NCBI GenBank assembly: GCA_017450435.1
Contig: JAFSTO010000041.1
Location: 1-38,903 of the forward strand
Direction: 5' to 3'
DNA length: 38,903 nt
Origin: Paludibacteraceae bacterium
Lineage (GTDB): Bacteria > Bacteroidota > Bacteroidia > Bacteroidales > Paludibacteraceae
In this document: in pieces, positions 24,945 through 34,257 of the stretch
Position numbering within the stretch: position 1 is the first letter of the stretch
Layout: every line of letters begins with the position of its first letter
Program-made: the position numbers and the translations under genes
The notes under the pieces: model-generated
The model's database searches: none
What the model was told of the DNA's origin: nothing
Seen by the model: only the letters and a program-made list of their open reading frames with translations

Positions 24945-25763
24945 TTACTGCTCGCTGTTTTCTTTGCGTTTTCTTAGCACAAAGTCCCTGCCGAGGTAGT
25001 TCTTCCTCACAATAGGGTTAGCTGCCAATTCTTCAGGCGTGCCGTGAAACAATATCTTTCCTTCAAACAAGAGATATGCGCGGTCTGTAATCTGTAGTGT
25101 TTCGTCCACGTTATGGTCTGTGATGAGAATGCCTATGTTCTTGTCTTTCAGTCTCCATACGACGTCTTGTATCTCCTGCACGGCAATAGGGTCAACACCG
25201 GCAAAAGGCTCGTCTAACATCACAAATCGCGGCTCAATAGCAAGACAGCGGGCTATCTCGGTGCGACGACGTTCACCACCGGACAAACGGTCACCAAGGT
25301 TCTTCCTGACGTGACCTAAGTTAAACTCACGAATCAATTGTTCCAATTTCTCATCCTGATAGTCTTTGCTGAAGTCGGTCATCTCTAACACGGAGCGTAT
25401 GTTGTCCTCTACCGTCATCTTCCTAAAAACGCTCGCCTCTTGCGGCAGGTAGCCGATACCCATCTGTGCCCTCTTATATACGGGGTAGGTGGTTATTCGT
25501 TCCGTGCGAATGATGGGCGAGTGTTGGGTGCGCTCAAGGTGCTCTTTGTTGGTGATATCATCGTCGCCTTCTTGGTAGTCAAGATAAATGTCACCCTTTT
25601 TGGCGGCTACAAGACCTGTAGTCATGTAGAAGGTGGTGGTTTTGCCTGCACCATTCGGGCCGAGAAGACCCACTATCTCACCTTGATGCACATTGATGGA
25701 TACATCGTTGGCAACAGTGCGTTTGCCGTATTTCTTAACTAAGTGTTCTGTTCGTAGTATCAT
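24945..25763 (-). CDS. lptB: LPS export ABC transporter ATP-binding protein LptB
   Basis: A 272-residue ATPase that powers LPS extraction with LptF/LptG/LptC. Walker A is GPNGAGKTT (35-43), the Q-loop region is [12 protein letters not shown], the signature is LSGGERRR, Walker B is [14 protein letters not shown], and the switch His lies in ITDHNVDE. All are canonical for LptB. It is about 25 residues longer than usual because of an acidic/polar insertion (roughly residues 64-88, [14 protein letters not shown] within it) between the D-I-Y-L-D strand and the conserved [11 protein letters not shown]. It sits 42 bp after the exonuclease III gene and just before the LPS-related operon, which fits its function. 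Confidence 0.94.
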   Translation of the reverse strand: MILRTEHLVKKYGKRTVANDVSINVHQGEIVGLLGPNGAGKTTTFYMTTGLVAAKKGDIYLDYQEGDDDITNKEHLERTQHSPIIRTERITTYPVYKRAQMGIGYLPQEASVFRKMTVEDNIRSVLEMTDFSKDYQDEKLEQLIREFNLGHVRKNLGDRLSGGERRRTEIARCLAIEPRFVMLDEPFAGVDPIAVQEIQDVVWRLKDKNIGILITDHNVDETLQITDRAYLLFEGKILFHGTPEELAANPIVRKNYLGRDFVLRKRKENSEQ

Positions 25764-25805
25764 CTGTAGAATGGTGTTCTGCTGGAAGTATTATTTTGTG
25801 GATAA

Positions 25806-26576
25806 TTATCTATCATTTTCAAGTACGAGTGTCACGGGGCAGTGGTCAGAGTGCACCACCTGTTGCAGTATCTGTGCGTCTTTCAGTTTATTGCGCAGCT
25901 GTTCGCTCACCCAATGATAATCAATGCGCCATCCGGCATTGCGCTCGCGTGCGCCGAAGCGGTAGCTCCACCATGAGTATTGATTAGCCTCGTCGCAGAA
26001 CACGCGAAACGAATCAACCATCCCTGACTCTTCCAATCGGTCCATCCACTCCCTTTCTTCCGGCAGGAAACCGCTGACGCCAACCTGACGCTCAGGGTGG
26101 TTGATGTCAATAGGTTTGTGGCATATATTGAAGTCGCCGCATACTACCAAGTTGGGGCGCTCCGCACGAAGGTGTTGGAGCCATGGCAGAAAATCATAGA
26201 GAAACTCCATCTTGAAATCCTGCCTTAAATCTCCCGTGGTGCCGCTTGGCACATATACACATACTATCGTCAGGTCACCGAAATCTGCGCGCAGTACCCT
26301 GCCTTCGTTGTCATAGCGCTCTATTCCCATGCCGACTGCTATATTGTCAGGCTTATTTTTGGAAAAGATGCCAACACCGCTATATCCTTTCTTCTGTGCA
26401 GAATGAAGGTAGCAGTGATAACCCAGTGCTTCGAAGGCGGCTGTGTCCACTTGGTCAGGCTGGGCCTTCAACTCTTGGACGCATAGCACATCAGGATTGC
26501 TTAGTGTCAGCCAGGTCATCAGACCTTTGTTGACGGCTGACCTGATACCGTTGAGGTTATATGAGTAGATCGTCAT
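25806..26576 (-). CDS. xth: Exodeoxyribonuclease III / AP endonuclease family
   Basis: A 256-residue endonuclease/exonuclease/phosphatase-fold enzyme of base-excision repair. The catalytic set is intact: [10 protein letters not shown] (Asn7), CVQELKAQ (metal ligand Glu35), GDFNICH with Asp/Asn, [20 protein letters not shown], and the final [10 protein letters not shown] with catalytic Asp-His. It cleaves abasic sites and resects 3' ends in the cytoplasm. No signal peptide is present, in contrast to the secreted nuclease of the same superfamily at 37087-38664. It lies between the M6 protease cluster (80 bp away) and lptB, and is probably an ordinary housekeeping gene. Confidence 0.94.
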   Translation of the reverse strand: MTIYSYNLNGIRSAVNKGLMTWLTLSNPDVLCVQELKAQPDQVDTAAFEALGYHCYLHSAQKKGYSGVGIFSKNKPDNIAVGMGIERYDNEGRVLRADFGDLTIVCVYVPSGTTGDLRQDFKMEFLYDFLPWLQHLRAERPNLVVCGDFNICHKPIDINHPERQVGVSGFLPEEREWMDRLEESGMVDSFRVFCDEANQYSWWSYRFGARERNAGWRIDYHWVSEQLRNKLKDAQILQQVVHSDHCPVTLVLENDR

Positions 26577-26656
26577 GTGTATGATTTTATTTGGAAAACT
26601 TAAAACGATGAGTTTTTGGAAAGTCTATTCGCTTTAGTATTGTTTAGGTAGTATGT

Positions 26657-28390
26657 TTAGTTTTTTATCACTACTTGTTGACCTTTGACGTGTCGTTTTT
26701 TCTTGTCTGTCTCACCATTGCTGATTTTTACGACGTATGTTCCGGGCGACATTTGCAGTTCTTCAATGGCTGTTCCTTCGCTGCCGCTGGAAAGCAACAG
26801 ATGTCCGCTCAAATCGTAAACCGCCTCAATGGTGTTGTACTCAATGTGTTTTTTGTTTACAATAGAGTCTGTCACCCAGTTGAGAATAGCGCGTTCGAGA
26901 CCGCCACCACCCATAAAGTCGAATGTAATGATTTTGTTGCTCTCCGTGATGTTGGTTATAGGATACTCCTCGTAAGGGGTATATTCCTCTGCTCCGGTAG
27001 GGAAAGCGTCGGATGCCTTTCCATAATTATCATTCGGAGCTTTGCCGTCGGCCTCCATTATGTCAACACCCATTGTACGAGCGCTGTTGTTAACAGAGTT
27101 CTGCATCCACCGCATGTAGCTGTAGCTTATTTTTGTAATCAGCATTCCATGTCCGGGAATGTATTTGTCCCACCCCTCATCCTGTCTGTTTTCTATCAGG
27201 TAGAACTCCGCGGGCGCGGGGTCATTGCCTATGAGGTTACTCTCGCCGCTTGCTGTTACCATATAGGCTGTGTTGCTCGTTTTTAGGTCTGCCAGTCTTA
27301 TGGTGCGAGGCTTATTGAGAACCTCCGGTGTCAGCCAACCCATGAAGAAACGCTCGTAGGCGGAGTAAGCGGGTGGGGTGTTACCGTCGTTGTTATATGG
27401 TCCGGCATCCATTATATCCCATTGTCCGAGCGTCTTATGGCCGGCATAGTTGGTGGCGTAAAAATCAGGCAGACCTAATACGTGTGAGAACTCATGGCAG
27501 AGTGTGCCAATGCCGTCGTGCATGTTGCTTATATGGCTTATCTCGTTGCTACACGCATACTTGCTAAGCAGTTTGCCGTCAAAGCGGTTGTCGTAATATC
27601 CGGTGAGGTCGGCGCTATGCGGCCACACGGTGTTCGCCCCGCCGCCATCTGCCTCACCATAGCCGGCGTAGAAAACGTAAACGAAGTCAACATAGCCGTC
27701 GCCGTTGTTGTCGTACTGCGTGAAATCAACGCCTTGGGCATTGGCAAGGCTGCATGCCTCTACAATCATGTCGGAGCCGTAGGTGTCCTGACCATCTACA
27801 TTATTGTAGTTCTGACCGTAATAGTTATACGGGTGGCTCAGGGTGACCGGGCCGACAATGTCGAACTGCGGTTCGTACTGCCCCATTGATTGCTCTCTGA
27901 AGTACTGGCGTGCACTGCCCGACGAGGTGATTCTGATGTAGCTACCGTATGCGCGGTAGGAGTAGTCGCGGGTGTAATTGTCGCCGTTCAGCATCTCATT
28001 CATTTCATCAATAGAAGTGGTGAATGTCCTGTTTGAGAAACTGGCAAGGATGACCAATCCTCTTGGGGCGATGTTGAGTGGGACTTCTCTCTGTGCTGCT
28101 GCGGGAGCATGACGCTGACGGCACTGCAGAATAGGCGAGGTGTTGATGCGTTGTTCTATCTCCTCTGCGGTGAGCGGCGGCACAACTTTGTAACTACCGT
28201 CAGGTTGTTGTTCTACCCGGTTGCCATCTACATCGGTTAGCCAACTGAAATGGTGGTCACCATGAGCAAACACGGTTAGGCTGTCGCCGTTAGGTTGATA
28301 TACAAGACGAGCACCCGGTTTGGCAGGAATAGCTAAACAGAGATTAATGCTTAGAATAGATAATAGGATTGTGTTGGTAATGCGTTTCAT
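26657..28390 (-). CDS. Secreted M6-family metalloprotease with T9SS sorting tail
   Basis: A 577-residue secreted protease. Signal peptide 1-20 (ending CLA-IPAK) is followed by a propeptide (residues about 21-100, with QPNGDSLTVFAHGDHHFSWLTD), then a catalytic domain with GTLCHEFSHVLGLPDFY, HEFSH at about 299-303. YDNNGDGYVD near 226 looks like a calcium loop. The C terminus has a T9SS type A-like domain (AVYDLSGHLL ... GTYVVKISNGE ... GQQVVIKN). M6 enzymes are zinc proteases of the immune-inhibitor-A type. The start overlaps the preceding paralogue's stop by 4 bp (ATGA), indicating translational coupling. Confidence 0.92.
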   Translation of the reverse strand: MKRITNTILLSILSINLCLAIPAKPGARLVYQPNGDSLTVFAHGDHHFSWLTDVDGNRVEQQPDGSYKVVPPLTAEEIEQRINTSPILQCRQRHAPAAAQREVPLNIAPRGLVILASFSNRTFTTSIDEMNEMLNGDNYTRDYSYRAYGSYIRITSSGSARQYFREQSMGQYEPQFDIVGPVTLSHPYNYYGQNYNNVDGQDTYGSDMIVEACSLANAQGVDFTQYDNNGDGYVDFVYVFYAGYGEADGGGANTVWPHSADLTGYYDNRFDGKLLSKYACSNEISHISNMHDGIGTLCHEFSHVLGLPDFYATNYAGHKTLGQWDIMDAGPYNNDGNTPPAYSAYERFFMGWLTPEVLNKPRTIRLADLKTSNTAYMVTASGESNLIGNDPAPAEFYLIENRQDEGWDKYIPGHGMLITKISYSYMRWMQNSVNNSARTMGVDIMEADGKAPNDNYGKASDAFPTGAEEYTPYEEYPITNITESNKIITFDFMGGGGLERAILNWVTDSIVNKKHIEYNTIEAVYDLSGHLLLSSGSEGTAIEELQMSPGTYVVKISNGETDKKKRHVKGQQVVIKN

Positions 28391-30009
28391 TGTTTTATCT
28401 CTCTTCCCAAAATATCATACATCTGACCGTTTCTGCTGATACGTATCTGTCCGTTAAGAATGGTTTTGTTTGTGTCTTCTGCTTGCCCGCTGACTGTCTC
28501 TACTGCCGAGGCGCTGTTGCTGAAGTCGAAGCTGATTATGCCGCTTGTCTCCGTGATGTCGCTTATTGTCATGCCGGTGAAAGGCTTATAGCTTGTGGCA
28601 CCTGCAGGGTAGGCGTCTTTTGCTCCACCATATCTGCTACTTGAACGACTGTTTGCTTCAATAATGTCAACACCCATGTTATTGGGGTCGTCATTTGGAA
28701 TGTTGTTGTACCATGTATTGTAGTTGTATTTGATTCTGGTGATGAGCATACCATGTCCCGGCAGGTGCTTATCCCAGCCTTTCTTCTGCCTGTTTTCCAG
28801 TAGGTAGAACGTTGCGGGCTCCGGATCATTGCCTATGAGGTTGCTTACGCCGGTCTCGGTGATGATTAGGGCGCGGTTGCTCGTCTTCAGGTCTTCAAGG
28901 CTCTGCGAACCGTTAGCAAAGAGAATTTCAGGAGTCATCCAGCCTACGAAGAAACGTTCGTAGGCGGAGTAGGCAGGCGGGGTGTTGCCGTCGTTGAGAT
29001 ACGGACCGGCGTCTAAGATATCCCAGTCACCCATTGTTCTGTGTTCCGAATCGGCCTGAGTGACATACAAGTCAGGTAAGCCTAATACGTGTGAAAACTC
29101 GTGGCAGAAAGTGCCTATACCGTTATGTTTGTCAGAGGCATAGTTGATTTCGTTGCTGCAGGCGTATGTGTTGAGCAGTTTGCCGTCTAAATAATTGGTT
29201 TGCCCGTACCCATCATACATCCAATATGCGTGAGGCCAAATGGTGTTGTTCGCCCCACCGTCTGCCTCGCCGTAGCCGGCGTAGATGACAAATACAAAGT
29301 CTATTTCATTATCATTATTATTGTCATATAGGCTGAAATCAACGCCGTCGGCGTCTGCCAACTGACATGCTTCAACTATGAGTTTGTCAACATTCTGGTC
29401 ATCGCCATTACTTCCGTTTCTTCCATAATAAGATAGGGTTTTACTCAATGTATAAGGTCCGACAATGTCGAAATGTGGCTTATAGGTGCCCATTGCTTGG
29501 TCGATGAAGTATTGCCGCGCACTGCCTGAAGCGGATACGTTAACAGTGGTTCCATAACTATCCCTATAGGTGTAAGAGCGTGTATAATTCAGGCCGTTAA
29601 TCATGCTGTCTATCTCATTGCGGCTGGTTGAGAACGCTTTGTCGGAATACCCGACAAGGATAATCAGTCCTCTTGGTGCAATGTTGAGAGGCTGAGCCTG
29701 GCTTGCTGCTGCACTGACGCGGCGTTTCTTTTCCGCCACTTGTGTACGACGACTATTGGCACGGCGCTGTGACAACGTTGCCTCATCTGCCTTGCGGTCG
29801 GTTAATACATAGGTGCCGTCCTCCTGTTCTTCTACTATGTTGCCGGCAGCATCGGTCAGCCAGTGGCAGAACTCATCACCGTGAGCGTAAATGGTCAACT
29901 CGTTGCCGTCTGACTGGCGAACGGTGCGAGGACCACGTTTGGCGGGGACGCCAAGAGCTGTTGTTATACTTAGGAAGGTTACTAATACGGGAAGGATAAT
30001 GCGTTTCAT
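28387..30009 (-). CDS. Secreted M6-family metalloprotease, short tail
   Basis: A 540-residue paralogue of the downstream gene. Signal peptide 1-20, propeptide with KRGPRTVRQSDGNELTIYAHGDE, catalytic motif GTFCHEFSHVLGLPDLY (HEFSH about 303-307) and a degenerate calcium-like loop YDNNNDNEID. The propeptide-catalytic junction is Arg/Lys rich (RRTQVAEKKRR, about 87-97). It ends in only NGQMYDILGREIKQ, matching just the first hairpin of a T9SS type A domain, so anchoring or secretion signals may differ from the longer paralogue. It is coupled by ATGA overlap to the gene downstream and lies 64 bp after the next paralogue upstream. Confidence 0.92.
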   Translation of the reverse strand: MKRIILPVLVTFLSITTALGVPAKRGPRTVRQSDGNELTIYAHGDEFCHWLTDAAGNIVEEQEDGTYVLTDRKADEATLSQRRANSRRTQVAEKKRRVSAAASQAQPLNIAPRGLIILVGYSDKAFSTSRNEIDSMINGLNYTRSYTYRDSYGTTVNVSASGSARQYFIDQAMGTYKPHFDIVGPYTLSKTLSYYGRNGSNGDDQNVDKLIVEACQLADADGVDFSLYDNNNDNEIDFVFVIYAGYGEADGGANNTIWPHAYWMYDGYGQTNYLDGKLLNTYACSNEINYASDKHNGIGTFCHEFSHVLGLPDLYVTQADSEHRTMGDWDILDAGPYLNDGNTPPAYSAYERFFVGWMTPEILFANGSQSLEDLKTSNRALIITETGVSNLIGNDPEPATFYLLENRQKKGWDKHLPGHGMLITRIKYNYNTWYNNIPNDDPNNMGVDIIEANSRSSSRYGGAKDAYPAGATSYKPFTGMTISDITETSGIISFDFSNSASAVETVSGQAEDTNKTILNGQIRISRNGQMYDILGREIKQ

Positions 30010-30073
30010 ATTGTTTGTTGTAATTTATTATTCGTTTAATGGTCGGGGAAAACGGGTACTCCGTTTAGGTTAT

Positions 30074-32122
30074 TTACATGCGCCGCCCGAGTACATCATA
30101 TTGCTCTCCGTTGCGGAGAATAATGACATTGCCGTTTTGTACAATTTTTCTGATATAGGCTGCAGGCGACTGAGCACCGGTCTGTTCTACGTTGGTTTCC
30201 ACATTGCTGCTATTGGTTTGAATTGACTTGAGATATACTATGCCGGAGGTATTTTCTATCTCAATTGTTATTCCACCGATATACCCTTCAGTGTTGTAGA
30301 ACGAGTAGCCGTTTGTTTCTGTTGTCAAGCTGACGACCTCTCCTATCGGGTGGCCGCCAATCAGCACCTTCATAGTGGCATCGCCGGTTTCGTCTGTTGA
30401 GGCGGTGATGGTCAGTTTTTCTATTATGCAACTGTCTGTTGCCTCTGTGCCTAACATAATAAGTCCGACAGGGGCGCTTTCTGAACCGAACTGTGCGCCG
30501 TAGATCTCGTCATAACTTAATGTAGTGTTGTCATCGGTGAGAATAGTCCATTCATAATCGCCGAGAATCATCGTTTCTTCGGTAAGCGCTTCCGTTGCGG
30601 TCCAGCTGTATGCCTCGCAGGTGTCGTAGTGCTCCTCTATACCTCCTTGCATCTTAAAGCGTATGATGCCGGCCTGCTCGCTGATGTCGGTGAGCGGGTA
30701 GGTGCAGCTGCCGGCATCCTGACCGCTGGCGAGGAACGGGTAGAACACTGTTACCCCGCCTTTACCGGGGAACGGGTCACGGTTGCAAAACTCGTCACCC
30801 CAGGTGCCGCACATGCCGATGTTGGTCGTCTCACCGCTCGAACTGACTACTGCAAAACGTACTACGTCTTTGGTACTATTGGGTGTGTTGAGATCCCATA
30901 TCGACTGTTTGTAATCAACGCGCCAAACAACCAATCCGTGACCGGGCAGGTACTCGTCCCAGCCTGTCTGTTGGCGGTTCTCAAGGTAATAAACAACGCG
31001 TTGTGTCGTGGCTGTCGCTGACGTGCCGTCGGAGGTTATGTAGCGGGAGGTCTTGTTGTCGGCAGGCAACACAACGTTCTCCGGTGAGTTGAGCAGGGTA
31101 GGGGTCGCCCAGCCAAGGAAATATTTGTCGTGTGCCGAGTAGTTAGGCGGGCAATAACCATTGTTGTTGTAGGCGCCGTAGTCCATTAGTGACCATTCGT
31201 TAGGTGTAATGGCGTTGTCATAGTTGTCTGAGTAATTGATATCATAATAGTCCGGCAAACCGAGTACGTGGCCGAACTCGTGACATAGTACTCCTATACC
31301 GCTACGCTGCCCGCTGCCGTTCAGTTCAGGTCCGCAGGCGTAGCTGTCCAGCTGTTTGCCGTCAAAACCTACTCGTACGTAGTAACTGACATAGTGCTGA
31401 TGAGCCCAAATGTCGTCATCCTGACCACCATCATTCGCACCTTTACCGGCAAAGATAACATACACAAAATCAATCTTACCGTCGTTGTTGCTGTCGTATC
31501 GTGTGAAATCAATTTGCGAATCAAGGGCAGTGCAGGCGTCAATAATCATTTGATAGCCTAACGCATCGTTCCCCTTTGCGTTGTTTTTGCCGTAATAGCT
31601 TTCCGGATGGTTAAGTGTAACCGGCCCGAACACGTCAAAATATGGTGTGTATCTGCCGTCTGATTGGGTAATGAAGTAGTCTCTTACCGAGCCGGGAGAA
31701 CCGCCGTAGTTATACCCTTCTTCATTCAGCATCTTGTTCATTTCCGCAAGACTGTTTTCCTGTTTGAAGGTGCTGTCGGTGAAGTTTACAAGAATAAACA
31801 GTCCTCTTGCCGCATTGGTGTTTGGCGTGCCTATTCTGTTTGGGTTAGTTGAGTTGTGCCTGATTGGCGAAGCGGCTCGCCGGCTGCGAATATTCTCCTC
31901 CGTCTGTTTCTCACCTCTCACGAAGACGCCTTGTGAGTCGCGCTGCATTATATACCCCTCTGCATCCGTATAGTAGTTGTAGGTTTCGTCGCCGTGCAGA
32001 TACACTGTTATGTGTGTACCGTCAGGTTGAGACATAGTGCGAGGACCACGTCTGGCCGGTACTGCCCATGCCTGGACAATACTAAGTAATAAGGTGATTA
32101 TGAGTGTTGTGTGTTTGCGCAT
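30074..32122 (-). CDS. Secreted M6-family metalloprotease with extra C-terminal beta domain
   Basis: A 682-residue, largest member of the cluster. Signal peptide 1-20 and propeptide (RRGPRTMSQPDGTHITVYLHGDE) precede a catalytic domain with GVLCHEFGHVLGLPDYY (HEFGH about 281-285) and a calcium-like loop YDSNNDGKID. Unlike its paralogues it carries an additional ~180-residue beta-rich domain (about 495-665) of likely jelly-roll type, then ends in ILRNGEQYDVLGRRM, the same short tail type as the neighbour. The catalytic His/Glu/His set is complete. It would be exported and self-processed. It starts 23 bp after the stand-alone propeptide gene. Confidence 0.92.
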   Translation of the reverse strand: MRKHTTLIITLLLSIVQAWAVPARRGPRTMSQPDGTHITVYLHGDETYNYYTDAEGYIMQRDSQGVFVRGEKQTEENIRSRRAASPIRHNSTNPNRIGTPNTNAARGLFILVNFTDSTFKQENSLAEMNKMLNEEGYNYGGSPGSVRDYFITQSDGRYTPYFDVFGPVTLNHPESYYGKNNAKGNDALGYQMIIDACTALDSQIDFTRYDSNNDGKIDFVYVIFAGKGANDGGQDDDIWAHQHYVSYYVRVGFDGKQLDSYACGPELNGSGQRSGIGVLCHEFGHVLGLPDYYDINYSDNYDNAITPNEWSLMDYGAYNNNGYCPPNYSAHDKYFLGWATPTLLNSPENVVLPADNKTSRYITSDGTSATATTQRVVYYLENRQQTGWDEYLPGHGLVVWRVDYKQSIWDLNTPNSTKDVVRFAVVSSSGETTNIGMCGTWGDEFCNRDPFPGKGGVTVFYPFLASGQDAGSCTYPLTDISEQAGIIRFKMQGGIEEHYDTCEAYSWTATEALTEETMILGDYEWTILTDDNTTLSYDEIYGAQFGSESAPVGLIMLGTEATDSCIIEKLTITASTDETGDATMKVLIGGHPIGEVVSLTTETNGYSFYNTEGYIGGITIEIENTSGIVYLKSIQTNSSNVETNVEQTGAQSPAAYIRKIVQNGNVIILRNGEQYDVLGRRM

Positions 32123-32145
32123 GTCTGTTAATCTCTATTTCGTGG

Positions 32146-32514
32146 TTAGAATTCCCTTGTCGGAATCTTATGTCTCTTAAGCCAGCGGTTTTCGCATTTT
32201 TTGCGCTTATTGGCGTCATGAGCTTTTTTGCATGTCGGTTTGGCATATTGTCTCATTACCCCGTTTCTGTCGGCTTGTTCTTTTCCCCACTTGGCGTAGC
32301 AGTAGTAGCCCTTCTTGTTCTGCGCTATCAGGTAGCCGTCAGCGGTGTAGTGTGCGTGCCAACGTTCGTCACCAACGAGACGGACGGTCAGTGTGTCACC
32401 ATTGGGTTGTACCACTTCGAATGGTGTACGCTTGGCAGGCACTGCCTGAATAGTCTGCACTGCACCCAGGAGCAGTGCTGCGATGGTCATAATGACCCAT
32501 GTCTGTGCTTTCAT
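32146..32514 (-). CDS. Stand-alone M6 protease propeptide-like secreted protein
   Basis: A 122-residue exported protein starting at ATG 32514 (MKAQTWVIMTIAALLLGAVQTIQA-VPAK). After the signal peptide it matches only the propeptide of the three adjacent M6 proteases: VPAKRTPFEVVQPNGDTLTVRL, VGDERWHAHYTADGYLIAQN and KGYYCYA align with the same positions in each. It has no catalytic domain and ends in a Lys/Arg-rich tail (KKAHDANKRKK, NRWLKRHKIP) and a stop. Only 23 bp separate it from the next protease, so the missing part is not lying downstream. It may be a degraded fourth copy or a free propeptide acting as chaperone or inhibitor in trans. Confidence 0.75.
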   Translation of the reverse strand: MKAQTWVIMTIAALLLGAVQTIQAVPAKRTPFEVVQPNGDTLTVRLVGDERWHAHYTADGYLIAQNKKGYYCYAKWGKEQADRNGVMRQYAKPTCKKAHDANKRKKCENRWLKRHKIPTREF

Positions 32515-32567
32515 TATCATATATCTTTTCACTTTTAACTTGTCAATCATCAATTCGTCAATAATCA

Positions 32568-33215
32568 CTAATACTTCAGTCCGATGTAGTAATTGAATGA
32601 GAATATGGCACCATCATGGTAGCCGTATCCGGGTATGAAGTATGGCTGGTGGTCGCCGTTGCTGCTTGTGAAGAGGAAATGTACCCTTGCATACCAGCCC
32701 ATAAAGAACGGTCCTGCCACTTTCACCTGTACTCCGGCGGTCACCTCACCCCAGCAGTCTGCCCTGAACTCTTGTGCATAGTCCCGATAACGCCCTGTTG
32801 GCCAATAGCTGTCGTTAAGTGTGACGTGGCTCAGGCTGTAGTTCTGCATTCCTACGCCTACGCGTACACCTACCAACAGAGCGTAGTTGTTATTCCTGTT
32901 TTTCTTCAGCGGGTTAAGGTCTAATCCAACTCTTAAGAATCCTCCTTTGCCGCTGTACTTGCCGCCTGACGCCTCATCGGTGCTCCAGCCTATTCCACCC
33001 TCTAACGTCGGATAAAAACGTTTGAGCAGATTGACGCTGGTCGAAATCTCATATTGCTGCGTGGAGCCTTTGCTGCGAATAAGGGTATATACCGTGTTGC
33101 CGAGGTCAAGCTTGACGTGCCCGCCTTGCCATATTGCCGAGTCGCCGTGCTCGCGGGCTGACAAGGGAAGAGCGAACGGTAATAGGAGAAGAAATATGTT
33201 TATTCGTTTAAGCAA
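32568..33215 (-). CDS. Outer-membrane beta-barrel protein, DUF6048-like
   Basis: A 215-residue exported protein, signal peptide 1-20 (NIFLLLLPFALPLSA). The mature part is an eight-strand-like barrel with alternating residues: HVKLDLGNTVYTLI, YPTLEGGIGWS, GFLRVGLDLNPLKK, YALLVGVRVGVGM, WGEVTAGVQVKVAG, PFFMGWYARVHFLFT and the final FSFNYYIGLKY. It resembles the Bacteroidales family DUF6048, which I recall lying next to a DUF6452 lipoprotein gene, as here. Its function is unknown; a structural or assembly role at the outer membrane is possible. It lies 17 bp downstream of its partner gene. Confidence 0.72.
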   Translation of the reverse strand: MLKRINIFLLLLPFALPLSAREHGDSAIWQGGHVKLDLGNTVYTLIRSKGSTQQYEISTSVNLLKRFYPTLEGGIGWSTDEASGGKYSGKGGFLRVGLDLNPLKKNRNNNYALLVGVRVGVGMQNYSLSHVTLNDSYWPTGRYRDYAQEFRADCWGEVTAGVQVKVAGPFFMGWYARVHFLFTSSNGDHQPYFIPGYGYHDGAIFSFNYYIGLKY

Positions 33216-33232
33216 TGGCTCCCTGGCTTTTG

Positions 33233-33742
33233 TTATTCTTTATGTACGAACACTTCGATGTGAGTCTCCTGTTGTGTTGTTACGTTGCTGTTGGCAATCT
33301 TTATTGAGTCAATATTTGTCGTGGTACAGTATGCTGTGTCAATAGTAGCGAACACGGCACAGCCGCAAGCCAGTGAGACGAACGTCTCTTGTCGGCTATA
33401 AGTTATAGTGAGTGTGTCTGTTTCGCCATCATACTCTATGGCATACATACTGCTGTCGGCATCCTTGCGGAGGGGGAGGTAGATGCTTGAAACGTCTGCC
33501 GAGTCGGCAAGGAGCGAGTCGGAGCCTATACCGTGTATCGTCATCGGACCGACATTGTTGTACTGCACGTGTTCATAAGTGATGCTGTCGGCTGACAGAC
33601 GTAGTGAGTCGCCGGTCAGCCTCAAGCCGACACGTACACGCATGTCCTGACGACACTCTTTGTCTAACTCGCAGCCGCTTAGCACAACAAGGGTGAGTAC
33701 CAAGAGGCAACACAGATATGGCAGTGGATAACGGCTTCTCAT
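33233..33742 (-). CDS. Lipoprotein, DUF6452-like
   Basis: A 169-residue lipoprotein: hydrophobic stretch and lipobox VVLSGC with Cys24. The mature part has a conserved CR-containing start (ELDKECRQD), beta strands (RVRVGLRLTGD, SIYLPLRKD, DTLTITYSRQETFVSLACGCAVF) and a cysteine pair CGC that may form a disulfide. It matches the general pattern of DUF6452 proteins of Bacteroidales, paired with the DUF6048-like barrel downstream. No enzymatic function is predicted. The start codon shares a base with the stop codon of the preceding gene (TAATG). Confidence 0.7.
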   Translation of the reverse strand: MRSRYPLPYLCCLLVLTLVVLSGCELDKECRQDMRVRVGLRLTGDSLRLSADSITYEHVQYNNVGPMTIHGIGSDSLLADSADVSSIYLPLRKDADSSMYAIEYDGETDTLTITYSRQETFVSLACGCAVFATIDTAYCTTTNIDSIKIANSNVTTQQETHIEVFVHKE

Positions 33743-34257
33743 TATATCAGTAGTGCTCGTGCCTCGTTTCTCAGTTTGCCAAGTGCCACATCTGTCGGGG
33801 TCTCTCCGTTGGTGTTATACACCGTTATCATCTGCTGGGCGTAGGGTAGAGCGGGTGACTCGGCAGGGAACGACTGGGCAACGGTACTCACAAAACGACC
33901 TAATTCTTCTTGCACAATAAGTATCGACTCCCATGTGTCATCGCTTACATATATCTGTTGCGAGAGATTATGGTCGAACTCCATTCTTATTGTCTTCAGC
34001 ATCAGAATCTGCAACTGGCGTACGGTCAGGCCGTTCAGGTCAATGTCGCGCAGTATGTGTTCGGGAGTGGTGCGCTCGAGCAGTAGCGCTAAACGCTCAT
34101 ATCCGCGCAGACGAACAGTGGTCACCTCCTTGCGGGTGTTCTTTTTCAACTCGAAGTCGCGTCTGTCACGTTCTTCCTTCAGCATCTGGTGGAGTATTAC
34201 CCATGCGGCTGTCAGTACAAGCAGACCGGGCAAAATGTATTTAAGTACTTCTAACAT
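33742..34257 (-). CDS. Conserved membrane-anchored protein of unknown function
   Basis: A 171-residue protein with one N-terminal membrane helix (EVLKYILPGLLVLTAAWVILHQML, about residues 3-26), then a charged segment (KEERDRRDFELKKNTRKEV) and a helical cytosolic part including RLRGYERLALLLERTTPEHIL and SQQIYVSDDTWESILIVQEE. This is a widely distributed Bacteroidota type of protein with no known role; I cannot name its family with certainty. It overlaps the DUF6913-like gene by 7 bp upstream and the lipoprotein gene by 1 bp downstream, so it is translationally coupled to both. Confidence 0.68.
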   Translation of the reverse strand: MLEVLKYILPGLLVLTAAWVILHQMLKEERDRRDFELKKNTRKEVTTVRLRGYERLALLLERTTPEHILRDIDLNGLTVRQLQILMLKTIRMEFDHNLSQQIYVSDDTWESILIVQEELGRFVSTVAQSFPAESPALPYAQQMITVYNTNGETPTDVALGKLRNEARALLI

